A DNA stretch of 64,000 nt from Mesostigma viride (taxonomy: Eukaryota; Streptophyta; Mesostigmatophyceae; Mesostigmatales; Mesostigmataceae), in NCBI GenBank assembly GCA_009746045.1, contig RPFO01000595.1, forward strand, positions 629,010 to 693,009, in the 5' to 3' direction. This document shows positions 1 to 42,310 of this stretch, piece after piece. The notes beneath the pieces are model-generated. The model ran no database searches. It had not been told where the DNA came from and saw nothing but the letters and a program-made list of their open reading frames with translations. Within the stretch, counting starts at the first letter, position 1; every line of letters starts with the position of its first letter. A program made the position numbers and the translations under genes.

Positions 1-330
1 GGGGGTAGGGGGGTAAGGGGGGTAAAGGGGGGAAGGGGGTAAAGGGGGGAAAGGGGGGGGAAGGGGGGAGGGGGGGAAGGGGGGGAAAGGGGGGAAGGGG
101 GGGAAGGGGGGGAAAGGGGGAAGGGGGGAAGGGGGGGAAAGGGGGGAAGGGGGGGAAGGGGGGGGGGGGAGGGAAGGGGGGGAAGGGGGGAAGGGGGGAA
201 GGGGGGAGGGGGGGAAGGGGGGAAGGGGGGAAGGGGGGGAAGGGGGGGGGAAGGGGGGGAAGGGGAAGGGGGGGAAGGGGGGAAGGGGGGGAAGGGGGGG
301 AAAGGGGGAAGGGACAGGGGGGAGGGGGGA
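1..330. repeat. G-rich purine tract
   Basis: Irregular runs of five to nine G separated by one to three A, with a few T near the left edge. There is no fixed period. The plus strand is almost purely G and A and could form G-quadruplexes. No gene is visible. Confidence 0.9.
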
Positions 331-2545
331 CCCCCTCCTCCCCCTCCACCGCCCCCTCCTCCGCCCCCCTCCTCACCCCCAACTCCACCACCACCACACC
401 TCCCCCTCCTCCGCCCCCCCTCCCCCCCCCCGCCCCCCCCACCATCCGCCCACCGCCCCCCCGCACCGCCGCCGCCCCATCCCCCCCCTCCTCCCGCCCC
501 CGCCGCCGCCGCCTCCCCCTCCCTCCTCCCCCGCCGCCGCCCTCCCCCTCCCCCCTCGCCCCCCGCCCCCCGCCCCCGCCCCTCCCCCGCCCCCCCCTCC
601 CCTCTCCTCCCCCTCCACCACCCCCTCCCCACCACCGCCCCCTCCACCTCCACCACCCCCTCCCCCCGCCGCCACCACCCCCGCCCCGCCCCCTCCCCCC
701 CTCCACCCCCCTCCTCCCCCTCCTCCCCCCCTCCACCACCACCCCTCCTCCCCTCCCCCCCTCCCCCCGCCTCCACCACCACCGACACCTCGCGCCGCCG
801 CCGCCCCCGCGCCCCGCTGCCACCCGCCCCCGCCCCGCCCCCGCCGCCCCGCCCCCGCCCCGCCCCGCCCCCCGCCCCGCCCGCCCGCCCCGCCCCCGCC
901 CCCCGCCCCCGCCCCCGCCCCCGCCCGCCCCCGCCTCCACCACCACCGCCACCACGCCGCCGCCGCCACCACCTCCCCCTCCTCCGCCCCCCCTCCCCCC
1001 CCCCCGCCCCGCCACCACCGCCGCCACCGCCCCACCCCCCGCCCCGCCGCCGCCCCTCCCCTCCCCCTCCCCCCGCCCCGCGCCGCCCCCTCCCCTCCCC
1101 TCCTCCCCCGCCCCCGCCCCGCCCCTCCCCCGCCCCAACCCCCACCCCCCTCTCCTCCCCTCCACCACCCCTCCACCACCACCGCCCCTCCACCTCCACC
1201 ACCCCCTCCACCCCGCCGCCACCACCCCGCCCCGCCCCTCCACCCCCCCTCCACCCCCCCCTCCTCCCCCTCCTCCCCCCCCTCCACCACCACCCCTCCT
1301 CCCCCTCCCCCCCCTCCCCCCCGCCTCCACCACCACCGCCACCACCGCCGCCGCCGCCCCCCCGCGCCCCCCCGCCACCCCCGCCCCCGCCCCGCCCCCC
1401 GCGCCCCGCCCGCCCGCCCCCGCCCCGCCCCGCCCCGCCCCGCCCGCCGCCCCGCCCCCGCCCGCCCCGCCGCCCCCGCCCCCGCCGCCCCGCCCCGCCC
1501 CCGCCCCCGCCCCGCCCCGCCCCGCCCCGCCCCCACCCCCCCCGCCCCACCCCCGCCCCTCCACCGCCCCCCCTCCTCCTCCTCCACCACCCTCCACCCC
1601 CCCCCCTCCTCCTCCTCCACCACCCCTCTCCACCGCCCCCGCCCCCCCTCCTCCATCACCCCTCCACCCACCACCATCGCCCCCGCCACCACCACCTCCC
1701 CCTCCCCTCCCCCCCCTCCCCCTCCCCCCCGCCTCCACCACCACCGCCGCCTGCCACCACCGCCGCCACCACCACCGCCGCCCCCGCCCCCGCCCGCCCC
1801 CGCCCCGCCCCCGCCCCGCCCCGCCCCCGCCCGCCCCGCCCCGCCCCCGCCCCCGCCCCGCCCCGCCCCCGCCCGCCCCGCCCCGCCCCCGCCCCGCCCC
1901 CGCCCCCTCCACCCCTCCCCCCTCCACCCCCTCCACCCCTCTCCTCCCCTCCATCACCCCCTCCACCACCGCCCCTCCGCCCCCGCCTCCACCACCACCG
2001 CCACCACCGCCGCCGCCGCCCCACCCCGCCCCGCCCCTCCACCACCACCTCCACCCCCCCCCTCCTCCTCCACCACCCCTCCACCGCCCCCTCCTCCCCC
2101 CCTCCTCCATCACCTCCACCACCACCACCATCGCCCCCGCCACCACCACCTCCCCCCTCCTCCCCCCCCCCTCTCCTCCCCCCCCGCCTCCACCGTTACC
2201 GCCGCCTCCGCCACCACCGCCGCCACCACCACCGCCCCCCGCCCCGCCCCGCCCCTCCTCCACCACCCCCTCCACCGCCCCCCCCCCCCCCCCCTCCACC
2301 CCTCCACCACCCCTCCACCCCCACCCCCACCCCCCTCCTCCCCCTCCACCACCCCTCCACCACCACCGCCCCTCCCCTTCCCCCCGCCTCCACCTCCACC
2401 GCCACCACCACCACCCCCCACCCCCTCCCCCCCACCGCCCCTCCACCACCGCCTCCGCCACCACCACCCCCTCCCCCACCCCCCCCCACCCCACCCCCTC
2501 CGCAACCACCCCCGTCCCCACCACCGCCGCCTTCGCCACCACCGC
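331..2545. repeat. C-rich low-complexity tract (CCCCGCCCC / CCTCCACCACC)
   Basis: About 2.2 kb of C-rich sequence made of irregular CCCCGCCC, CCTCC and CCACCACC motifs. The long minus-strand reading frames here are Gly/Arg/Trp-only products of composition, not genes. The G-rich strand switches sides at about position 331, where the left tract is G-rich on plus and this one is C-rich on plus. Confidence 0.9.
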
Positions 2546-3402
2546 CGAAAAGTGAGTTGGCTTTCTTTCCATTGCATTAACGGTCTGGATACCCTTCGGG
2601 GAGATGAAGAGCTTTGGCAGTAAAGCAGGCAGAGCTGTTCTCTTTGTCAGTGTCAGGTGTTGATTCGGCAGCCTGCGAGTCTGCGTTGGTTGGATAACTC
2701 TTTTCTGTCGGTTTCACCCTTTTTTGTCGGCAAAGCGGCCTGCATGCCAGCTCAGCTAAGTGTTGCACATCGAGTTTATTATATCTGGTCACAAGTTTTT
2801 TTTAACAAATCGTTGTGGTCTGGCAGGCTGCCTGCATGAAAGACAAATCCTGCTTTGCCATCCCTTGAGTCCTCTTTGCTGGCAGGCTTGAGTTGAATGC
2901 TATGCCGGTGTGTGGCCATGGCGAGAATGTCACTGGGGAACCGACGAGGGAGGCTGAGCCCGCAAGCCGCCACTGCTTATCAGTGCGCTCCCGGCGGCGG
3001 GCCAGGCCAGCCAGGAGCTCCGCGGCGCGGCACTAACCGGTGGTGTGCCCTCGAGCCGCTGACCCGAGACTACAGGTCCTCAGCTGAAGTCTTGGGCTAC
3101 AGAGGGCGACGATCCGCTGACCGTCACGGCGCACGCTGGCGGCCGTACCTAACTGAGGTGCCAATTGGCAACTAGGCACCAACACTGAATGCCCGCCTAA
3201 CTAGGCGTCCGTGCTGGTACTACTGGCCACCGGATAGATGCCACCTCGGGAGCCCAAATGCTTGATGCAGTCGCTCTGTGGTGAAACAAACGGTAAACAC
3301 TTAACGGTAATGTTGCTGGTGGAATCACTGTTGTTTAAAAACAAAATTTAAATTTAAATGATCCGACCTCAACAATGGATCCATTCTCTTTGACTTGTGC
3401 AG
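2546..3402. other. unassigned region upstream of first visible exon
   Basis: Ordinary-complexity sequence. The next gene needs an upstream exon ending in phase 1, presumably with a signal peptide, but I could not identify one here. A short frame from the ATG at about 2604 that could end before a GT at about 2657 would have the wrong phase. Nothing else is supported. Confidence 0.4.
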
Positions 3403-19319
<15,917 letters not shown>

Positions 19320-21712
19320 TCTCCATGCCTAGCCAGAGATGCTAATGATGTCTAGCTAGATCCTGGTCATGCCAGAGAGAGAGAGAGAGTTATCAGCCTG
19401 GCAGCATGCAGGGTGGCGGAAGTTAATTTTCTTCTGCATGGCCAGGCCGGCTTCGCGACGGCGAGCGTACGTGGTGATGGATGACTGTTGCATGGGCAGC
19501 CCTGATGGTCGCCGGGAGCCTGTTCGACTGAAAGTCTGCCCATAATTAGAGATAATCTTAAGGTTGAATGGCCTGTCACAGGCTGCGTTTATTTGGGGGA
19601 GGGGACGTCGTGTGGGATTGACTCACCCTTGAATGATCAACCGTCGCAGTCCACAGGTTTGCAGTCTGCACGTGGACAGAGGTGCATCAGATGTGCATCG
19701 TGGACAGAGGCACCGCGGGATGGGCCCCATTGATTGGCGTGGATCGTCCGGTCCCATGCAAGAGCGATGAGCATTGCCTAACTGTTCATCGGCAGCTAGG
19801 CTAAACTATGTGCGGGCAGGCTGGGCACTATACAACAACAATGGTGTTTTGCCAAGTCGCTGTGCTTTCAAGACTGGGCAGCGAGCGTCCTGCGACTTAA
19901 ATTCAGAGATTGAGAGGGATCGGCGTGTTTGCAATCCTCTGACAAGCAAGCCAAGGACACGTCTTGGGATCAACAGCACATGTAGCATGGGCTGCACTTT
20001 ATCGTTGCGGCCTCCCGGACACCAGTCTCCCGGCGACCAGCCTCCATGCAGCTACGTACTCCCGGCGCGTGGAGCCAGCCACGACATACGCCTGCCGCCA
20101 GCTGTGCCTTGCCAGTTGTACTGTGCACGTCGGTTGGCTGGTCTCCCATACTTGCACGATGGTTGTGTCATGCTGCACAATGTGGGTGGGAGCACTGATC
20201 CTGGGCAGCGGGGTGGCGAGAGAGATGCAGGCTGAATGTGTGGCACACGGGGCCGTGCTACGTTACATGGAAATATCCTTGCATTGGCCACGTACATTTC
20301 CTCTAGGTTAACCCCACTCATAGGGGTCAGCTTCCTACCTATCACGCAGCACGTGTCTCTGCATGGGCTTGAATGAAGGGTTTCACCAGCGCACTGGCAG
20401 CATGGATACTGTATGGCTGGGTCCGAGTAAAAAATTTATACTTTCGCCATGCAGCTGGGGGCGTTGGGGGCGTTGGGAAGGGAGGGGGTTGGATTGGGGA
20501 CAATCTTGGTGGCGCCACCAAGATATTGGCGCCAAGGCCTACTGCCTTCTTCGACAGCCAGCACTGCAGCATTGAAGCAACCGTCGGACCGCTGCCCAGC
20601 CAGCTTGTGCGGATGCAAGTATACCACCTGCATGTGGTGTGTTACCGAGGCATCGAGGTCTTTTGAAAATAATTGTAGCATACTTGCCGCTCAGCATCGA
20701 GGCACCTGATATCACCCTGTCGGTGATCACCCTGCAAGGTGTTCAACACATGACGGCAATAAGCAGGCTGCATGCACCAAAGCGCACATGATTGCTGCAG
20801 TCTGTGCATGCGCAGCTTGATCTGACGTGACTGGGTCCATGGTGCCTGACATGCCCATGTCATCACATTCTGGGAGTGCCTGCGCACGGTTGAAGGATCG
20901 ATGCACGGCCCCCGTTTTTGTTAGCAAATAGGTAATTAGCATCTCATGCACACACACAGCATGCATGATTTGAAAAATTCTTTTCTGGCGGCACCATGTG
21001 CATCCAGACGTCCCTTTTTTTGGCCTGGCAAAGTGCCTAGATTTAGTGCTAACATATTCTTGCATTCTATAGCCAGTAGCACGGCGGCCTCGCATATGGC
21101 GAGAAGCTGCGGACTGCTGCGGGCCGCTTTGCATGTTTGTTTGATTTTTGTCATCCTGTACTGGGTGACTGCCTCACTGAGCCACTCAAATGAGACACCG
21201 GGCCAACGTACTCAGTCTGTGCCCGGCCTGGCTAGCACGCACGTGTCTCTTGTTGAGGCAGCACTCCTGCTAGGGTCGATGACTTTTTTCTTGTACTTTG
21301 GTGTCCTAAGTACTGTAGCACAGGGCTGGTGCATGGAAATCACTCTGGGAATAATAGCCTGTATGTTCTGTTCTGCAAAGGAAGCTCATGTGGACATGCT
21401 ACATGCATGCCATCGCCAATGTTGAGATAGCATAGACCCACTGGTACTCTGCAGACCTTTGTAGTTATATCACCATAACACAAGGTGAATATATTTTTTT
21501 TTTAATTTGCAGCTGATTATTCATGACTTTTTTGTTTATACGTGAGCATCCACTGTAACGCTAGCATGCATAAACTTGCTTGACCTGGCTCAGTACCATA
21601 TCATATGGATTGTGACCAGTTCCGTCAGATAATATGCATGCCGGCCGGTGTGGGCGGGCCCGGGGAATGAGAAGTTATAAACCTGATACCAGTGATAATT
21701 TTTTGTGCATTG
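19320..21712. other. intergenic region, no supported gene
   Basis: Between the first gene's stop and the long trinucleotide array. No domain is recognisable. One frame from the ATG at 21096 to 21425 (+) would give about 109 residues with two hydrophobic stretches (LHVCLIFVILYWVTA and ALLLGSMTFFLYFGVL). It could be a small membrane protein or chance; I do not call it. Confidence 0.4.
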
Positions 21713-23080
<1,368 letters not shown>

Positions 23081-23666
23081 TGATTATGATAAACTTTATG
23101 GTTGATCAAGGGTCACAGATTTGAGAAAGGCCATCCCTTCACAAGTCATTATTCCAGATGGCCACTTAATTCACATGCCTATGTTTGGTACAGGATGGTA
23201 CAGATGGATTCATAAAATGTACAATGTTCCAAAATGATATTTACAAACTCCTATCCTACCGGAGGAGCAGGGGAGGATACCCTTGGCACAGCTGATGGCA
23301 ACTCTCCAAATCACTTAACTTTCCCTTAAGAAAGAAAGGCCATAATGTATCGTGGAGGTTCCAACTGGTAAGCGGCACATTCACCATGCGGTAATCATGG
23401 CATCCTCTTAGGAACCCACGCCCTAGAAACAGCGATCTCAGCACTGATTCCTGAGAGGAAGTTTTTGCGCTGACGTATCACTTGATGACCCACCCTGGAG
23501 AGTTCCAGGCACAGCTCCCTCCACGGTTTAAAAGTGGCACACGTGAGAGGCACATGTAGAAAACATCCATGCGTTGGAAATAGCCAATCACAAGCCCCGG
23601 CGTCTCGGGGAATCCCGCACCGGGGGTAGCTACGCACAAGCCAACCTCAGCGGGCCTCGCAGCATC
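23081..23666. other. region 3' of PEX4, no gene seen
   Basis: Ordinary-complexity sequence between the repeat array and the PEX4 stop codon. It probably contains the PEX4 3' UTR on the minus strand. No other coding signal is visible. Confidence 0.5.
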
Positions 23667-24122
23667 TCAATGCGCATGAAGCGCAGTGTACATGCGAGCG
23701 ACTGAATTGTAAGCGCGGTAATCTCCTGCCCGAATAAGGTTGCCACAATCGCAATTCAAAGGGCTGTCAGCCTCTGGGTGAGACAACAAAGCCAGCAGCG
23801 CGCGGCAGACCGACTGCAGCGTCCAAGCAGGGCTCCATTGGGTCTTTAGAATGTCTAGGCATATTTCCCCCGTCTTGAAGTGCACGTTTGGATGAAAAAT
23901 TTTTGTGTCGAACCGCGCCTGGGGAGGCACGAGGGGATACTGGTTTGGAACCGATATCGTGACTTTAAACTTTCCACCCTCGTACGGAGTCTGCTGCGGG
24001 CCCTTGATGATCGCTGTCCATTTATAGATGTCCGATTCGTCTGGAAACAAGCAGATGTCTGTTTCTCCTTTGTCCCGCTGGATATCCTTCAATTCCTTAA
24101 ACAGCCGCGTTCGGAGCGCCAT
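23667..24122 (-). CDS. PEX4: peroxisomal ubiquitin-conjugating enzyme E2 (PEX4-type)
   Basis: A single-exon E2 of 151 residues from the chosen start MALRTRLFKELK. Another in-frame ATG lies 24 bases upstream (24146). I prefer the inner one because it sits in CCATGG context and matches where plant PEX4 begins. The UBC fold is complete: KGP..TPYEGG, YPLVPPQARF, the FHPNVHF strip, and the catalytic Cys in TGEICLDIL (residue 88 from this start), followed by WSPAWTLQSV and a DSPLNCDCGNL tail. FHPNVHFKTGEICLDILK is the plant PEX4 signature. In the family, PEX4 is held at the peroxisome by PEX22 and ubiquitinates the cysteine of PEX5 for receptor recycling. It has no introns, unlike both neighbours. 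It is divergent from the sialidase-like gene. Confidence 0.93.
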   Translation of the reverse strand: MALRTRLFKELKDIQRDKGETDICLFPDESDIYKWTAIIKGPQQTPYEGGKFKVTISVPNQYPLVPPQARFDTKIFHPNVHFKTGEICLDILKTQWSPAWTLQSVCRALLALLSHPEADSPLNCDCGNLIRAGDYRAYNSVARMYTALHAH

Positions 24123-25669
24123 GGTCGACGTTACTGAAGTCCGCAAGCAAGTGGTACAAAATTTCTGGACTTGCTGTGTAATTGCAGCAACGTATTCTTA
24201 CAAAACTTCGTCGATAGCTAAAACTCCAGCAACGGAGGCAAGGCAGTTACAACGACAGCCATGCCGTCATGAGAGGAAGAATTTTATAACAACCAGGGCT
24301 GGCGCAAATATGCCGCTTTACGTGGCAAACTACAATATAGAATTGCAGCCATCGAACCTGCACTGCCGCAGCCATCTCACGGGAACTGGGAAGGTTCTTC
24401 GTCAAGGCTCTTCACAGTCAGATGCATCCACGCCATAAGTTCAGAAGCATGCCAAGGAGCCAACTTAAGGCGTGAACGGCACGACCACACTAGGTAATTG
24501 CCGCGAGGCGTATCTTATACTGTTGTGCGCGAGAGATTCCAAACAGTGAATGACATATGTACCGATTCCGGAGGGACACGTTGTCAAATGTCAGGTGCTG
24601 ACAGATTGATGGTTCCGGAGACGGTTCGGTCTACTGTATACAGTACACGGTTTAGGCCGGGTCCACACGGGCAAAACTCACAGGGAAAACTGGCCGGGGA
24701 AAACCTCTCGGCACGGGTCGGCGCGCGGTTACAGATAGTATCAGAGAGGCCAGGGGGCGAAGTGCCGGAAGTAACCGTCAAAACCTCTGTTTCCCGCCCG
24801 GGATTTTCGCATTCCTGCGGGAAAAATTTTTCCCGCAGGAACAGGAATGCGAAAATCCCGGGCGGGAACCAGACTGGACCGGTTACAGGAGGGTATCAGG
24901 TACTTGATTCTATTTGTAACCACCGTCGGCGCGGGACAGCCCGCGAAATTTTCCCAACCCGGCCAGTTTGCCCGTGAGTTTTGCCCGTGTGGACCCGGCC
25001 TTAGTCTGTTACAGTAGGACCCTTTGAGGCCCCACATCTCTTTCTAATCCTTTCTATTCTAATCCTTTCTGTTCTAATCAATTAATTTCTATTCTAATCA
25101 ATATATTCAGGATGTGCGATGCCTGACCTGTGGACCAAACTGATCAGGGATAACCTCGATTCCCGTCTCATAACGATAACCGTCGCTCGATTCCCGCCCT
25201 TTGCAGGCTTTCCGGGCGCCAGGATTTTTCTGTCCACGTCAGGGCGGGAACGGCCGTGCGGCGTGCATGGAGAATTGGAGATTGCGAACTATCGAGCCCG
25301 TTTTCTAGGGGCTGCCACGTGAGACCGGTGAACGAGGCCAGTCCAGGCAATAATATCATAAATGTAACCCCCAACTCCCAACCTACTCCCAACTCATGTT
25401 TCTGGTCCCGACCGTGAAACTAAAAACAGAACTGCAGCACAACAATATTTTCGGCCATAGTTCCTCGTGGCGCCCGACACCTTTCGAAAACAAGGCTGCG
25501 CACGCGGCCAGAAAGACCCGACGTGAGGTCGAAATGTTTTGTCTCGCTAATGAAATGCTGTCACGTAGGGACAGATGAAAAATTTTTTAGATGGTCTCCC
25601 AAGCCGTGCACTGGTGGTGGTGCTGCGAGGTGCCTAGTTAGGAGTGCAAGCGCCAAGGGATTATTGAAA
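24123..25669. promoter_or_regulatory. divergent intergenic region between PEX4 and the sialidase-like gene
   Basis: About 1.5 kb separates the two start codons and must hold both promoters if nothing is missing. A MITE occupies 24655-25000. 25025-25110 carries a short TTTCTATTCTAATC-type direct repeat. No TATA box or named element is assigned. Confidence 0.45.
24655..25000. mobile_element. foldback MITE, PIF/Harbinger-like (TTA target duplication)
   Basis: The 346-bp element has terminal inverted repeats of over 40 bp beginning GGCCGGGTCCACACGGGCAA. It is flanked by TTA on both sides (24652-24654 and 25001-25003). Inside is a large perfect inverted repeat (24791-24816 with 24843-24868) enclosing a second palindrome at 24814-24839. 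A 3-bp TTA duplication and GG-starting ends are typical of PIF/Harbinger; no transposase is encoded. Confidence 0.85.
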
Positions 25670-39478
<13,809 letters not shown>

Positions 39479-40112
39479 CTTGCGAAAATCAACTCATTTA
39501 CTTGTTATTGTTTTCCACTGAATATTTTTTTACTGAAAATGAGCAGTGAAAATGTGCAGTGGTGGAACCATTTTATCATTTGCGTTCTGGGAAGAAGCTT
39601 ATGGGCACTTCAAGATGCTTCCCTTGAAAATTTTGGGCTGTCTTGTTTTGAAGGTACAGTCTGGTCGTCATCGCTGTACATGCCAGACAAGGAGCCCCAG
39701 CCAGGCTGAGGAATGAGAAAACATGTGCAGGGGGATCGCGATAAGGCGCTACACATCACCATGTACCATGCTGCGTGGATATGTGTGCACTTACCTGCCG
39801 TGTATTATCATCCGGGCGCCACATTGGTGCCACAAAACATGTAACATAGTGATGCATGCATCAGCCATCAACTAACAAATCTAAAGTAATAAACAGCAGC
39901 GCAGAGTATTTTTGTCTGTGTCGACCACAATCATAACGATTCCGAATTGGACACGCAATCTTGTGGCTATAGCATGGACTGTCCATCGTTAGGGCATAGT
40001 ACGATCCAGGATCAGCGTGGTCGGCCATCATGCCAATCATGCAGTACATCCACCCTAGTGCATGGTGGCGACGACGCCATGATTGTAGTTTGCATGACTA
40101 TGAACCACTACT
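39479..40112. other. 3' flank of the sialidase-like gene
   Basis: Presumably 3' UTR and intergenic sequence. No gene or repeat family recognised before the LINE fragment at 40113. Confidence 0.5.
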
Positions 40113-40489
40113 AGAAATCAGCCCACCAAAACGGAGGCCCTGGCTCTCGGCATGGCCGGGCCCCTGCCCACACTCCGCCTCTTAGACGACACCGAGGTCA
40201 ACTACCCTACTTCAGGCCGCTTCAAGCTGCTCGGCAGTTGGCTTCTCGACTGCGAGGACGACCTGACGACTCGGATCGGCATGGCGTGGGCGCAACTCCA
40301 TGACCACTGCCGCTGGTGGAGCAACCCGGCCTTACCCCGGTCAAGCGTGACGTACCTCTTCAAGGTCATCATTCTGACGATCCTGACCTAGGGCGCCGAG
40401 ACCTGGACACTGACGCAGGAGCTGGAGCAACGACTCGACGGCCACGTCACCAAGATGCTGCGCGAGGCCCTTAACATCCCCTTTGGGGA
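40113..40489 (+). pseudogene. LINE reverse-transcriptase C-terminal fragment (Z family)
   Basis: Nearly identical to 53026-53398 of element Z: EALALGMAGPLPTLRLLDDT, FKLLGSWLLDCEDD, RIGMAWAQLHDH and ALNIPFG. It is broken by a frame change near 40342 and by TAG at 40389 in the TYGAET motif. It runs directly into the ORF1 frame of element W at about 40489. Confidence 0.88.
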
Positions 40490-41519
40490 CTTCGCCTCGC
40501 TTTACGACCTGTGCCTCCATCTCCACGACATCAATCGCCTCATCCACCCGGACGGCAAATCTTGGTATAACACCGACACTCTGCTCGGGTGCGCCCGCCC
40601 CCAACTCCAGCATACCATTCTCAACTCCCTTCTCCTGCGCTCTGACGGCGAGATCTGGGCTCCATCCATTTCCGCCCCCACCCTCCGCTCCATCCTCACG
40701 GAAGCCTTCCAGCAGCACGTGACCCCCCTTGCTGCCGACGTAGCAGCAATCAGTGGCACGCTGACTGCTGAACTTCCTCACATTTTCACCGCCGCCGCCT
40801 CCACCTCCACTGCCATTTCCGCCTCCACTGCCGACATCAAAGCCCAGCTCCTCGACCTCGACCAACGCCTTCAAGCCAACGCCAACGCCCTTGAGAGCTT
40901 GCATGACACCGCCGGCCTCACCGCCCAGGCGGTGAAGGACATCGCCGCCCAGCCGGCGCCTGCTGGCCCGGCCGGCGATGCTCCCTCCACCTGGGCGGAC
41001 TTGCTTAAGCAGCACACCACCTCCACCACCTCCACCATCTCGGCACAACTCAAGCAACAAGCCCTCGACCTTCGCGAGGAAGCCGACATCGCCCGGCGCA
41101 GCCACAGCCACAATGTCATCGTCAAGCACTTCGACCAGCCGGCAGGTGAGACCTCCACGAGCCTTCTTGAGGCATTTAAGCGCGACATTTTTGCCCCCAT
41201 GCTACTCACTGGTGAGCTGGACATGTCGGCTGTCCGCCTCCCCCGCGCGCGGGGGAAGGCTGGCCCGGCACCCGTGCTCCTCACCTTTAAGTACATGGCG
41301 GACAAGCTGTCGTTCCTTAAATGCCGCAAGAAGTTCTCGGAGACTCGCTTCACGCTGGACGACGACTTGACCCTGGCCCAGCAACAGCGGCGACACGAGC
41401 TATGGCCGACCTACCTCCAGCTCCGGCAGAGCGCACGGGGGAAGCCGGTATACTGGAGGGGGGCGGTCATCCACGTTGACCACAAGCCCTGGCAGCCCCC
41501 TCCTGCCACCTCAGACTAG
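40455..41519 (+). CDS. intact LINE ORF1-type protein (element W)
   Basis: An open frame of 354 residues. The first 11 come from the reverse-transcriptase fragment and ORF1-like sequence begins at about residue 12. Residues 80-215 are Ala/Gln/Leu-rich and probably coiled coil. 219-300 is an RRM-like region (NVIVKHFDQPAGETSTSLLE, PAPVLLTFKYMADKLSFLK). 301-350 is a C-terminal domain (LDDDLTLAQQQRRHELWPTY, KPVYWRGAVI). This order is that of L1-type ORF1 nucleic-acid chaperones. Element Y encodes a relative. The stop TAG (41517) lies inside the CTAGG where element X is inserted, so W's own 3' end is displaced. Confidence 0.75.
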   Translation: MLREALNIPFGDFASLYDLCLHLHDINRLIHPDGKSWYNTDTLLGCARPQLQHTILNSLLLRSDGEIWAPSISAPTLRSILTEAFQQHVTPLAADVAAISGTLTAELPHIFTAAASTSTAISASTADIKAQLLDLDQRLQANANALESLHDTAGLTAQAVKDIAAQPAPAGPAGDAPSTWADLLKQHTTSTTSTISAQLKQQALDLREEADIARRSHSHNVIVKHFDQPAGETSTSLLEAFKRDIFAPMLLTGELDMSAVRLPRARGKAGPAPVLLTFKYMADKLSFLKCRKKFSETRFTLDDDLTLAQQQRRHELWPTYLQLRQSARGKPVYWRGAVIHVDHKPWQPPPATSD

Positions 41520-41662
41520 GAATATATATTAAAAATATAATTACTTACAACAGAGTGAAATCACTCAAACCAAAGCAAACGCCCAGCTATAAACCTCTAT
41601 ACAGAGCCATGTCAAAGCTCTATACTACGATAAGACCAATGGAAACGCCTAACGGGAGGAAC

Positions 41663-42310
41663 CTAATAGCCCTGCTGCACCGCAAAATCAGCCCGCGTAC
41701 GGCGGAGCATGATGTCAGCCATGGCCCGAGTCAGCGCCACCGACAAGCGCTGACGCCAATATGACGTCCAGGTCCGCGCCGACCATGGGGCCCGCTGGCC
41801 CTCCAGGTCCAGCCGGTCCTCCCGGAGCCGGCAACACTCCTTGAAGAAGGCGGAGGTCAGGGGCCCCATGGCCCCAAACTCCTCCAGGACAAAGGGCACC
41901 ACACGATGGTGCCCGACGTCGCCGTAGGCCAGGAGCTTGGCCCGCTCCGCCCGGTCCGCCGTGTAACCTGCCGTGAGGGAGGCCCCAGCCACGTGGCTAA
42001 GAGCCAAGGGCCGCGCCACCGAAACGTCAATAAGCAGATGCCGGCCACCCCCCTCAAAGTCCAGCACCACGATGTCAGGCCGGTGGTTGGGGGAATAGAA
42101 GGCAGCGCCATCCGCATCCTCGGACCGGATGTTCGCGTGGGGGAAAACCGACCGAATCATGGCGAGCACCACCGTCAGGAGGACAGTGTGCAAATACAAA
42201 TACCAATTCTGATTCTGTTGGCCCCCCATGCAGGAAAGGTAGTGAGTCCCCGTGGGATCCAGCGGCTGCCCACAGCTACCACAAGGCCGCCCGGCCGGAA
42301 CAAGAGGCTG
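41663..42310 (-). pseudogene. element X: CCHC knuckle and restriction-like endonuclease
   Basis: C-x2-C-x9-H-x3-C knuckle (CGSCGQPLDPTGTHYLSC, 42230-42283), then HRPDIVVLDFEGGGRHLLID with VSV, a RPD...DVSV pattern of PD-(D/E)XK endonucleases in R2/R4/NeSL-like LINEs. It ends WTSYWRQRLSVALTRAMADI and RADFAVQQGY with a stop at 41663. Confidence 0.85.

Noticed and set aside
1-60. Telomere-like start (GGGGGTAAGGG)
   Set aside because: The G-runs vary in length and spacing with no fixed unit, unlike a telomeric array.
373-2577. Long minus-strand reading frames rich in Gly, Arg and Trp
   Set aside because: They are the only possible translation of CCN-type low complexity; no domain, no codon structure, several frames open together.
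3375-3402. ATG at 3375 as start of the Cys-rich gene
   Set aside because: It precedes an AG acceptor that fits the repeated phase 1 borders of all Cys-rich blocks, and it gives no signal peptide.
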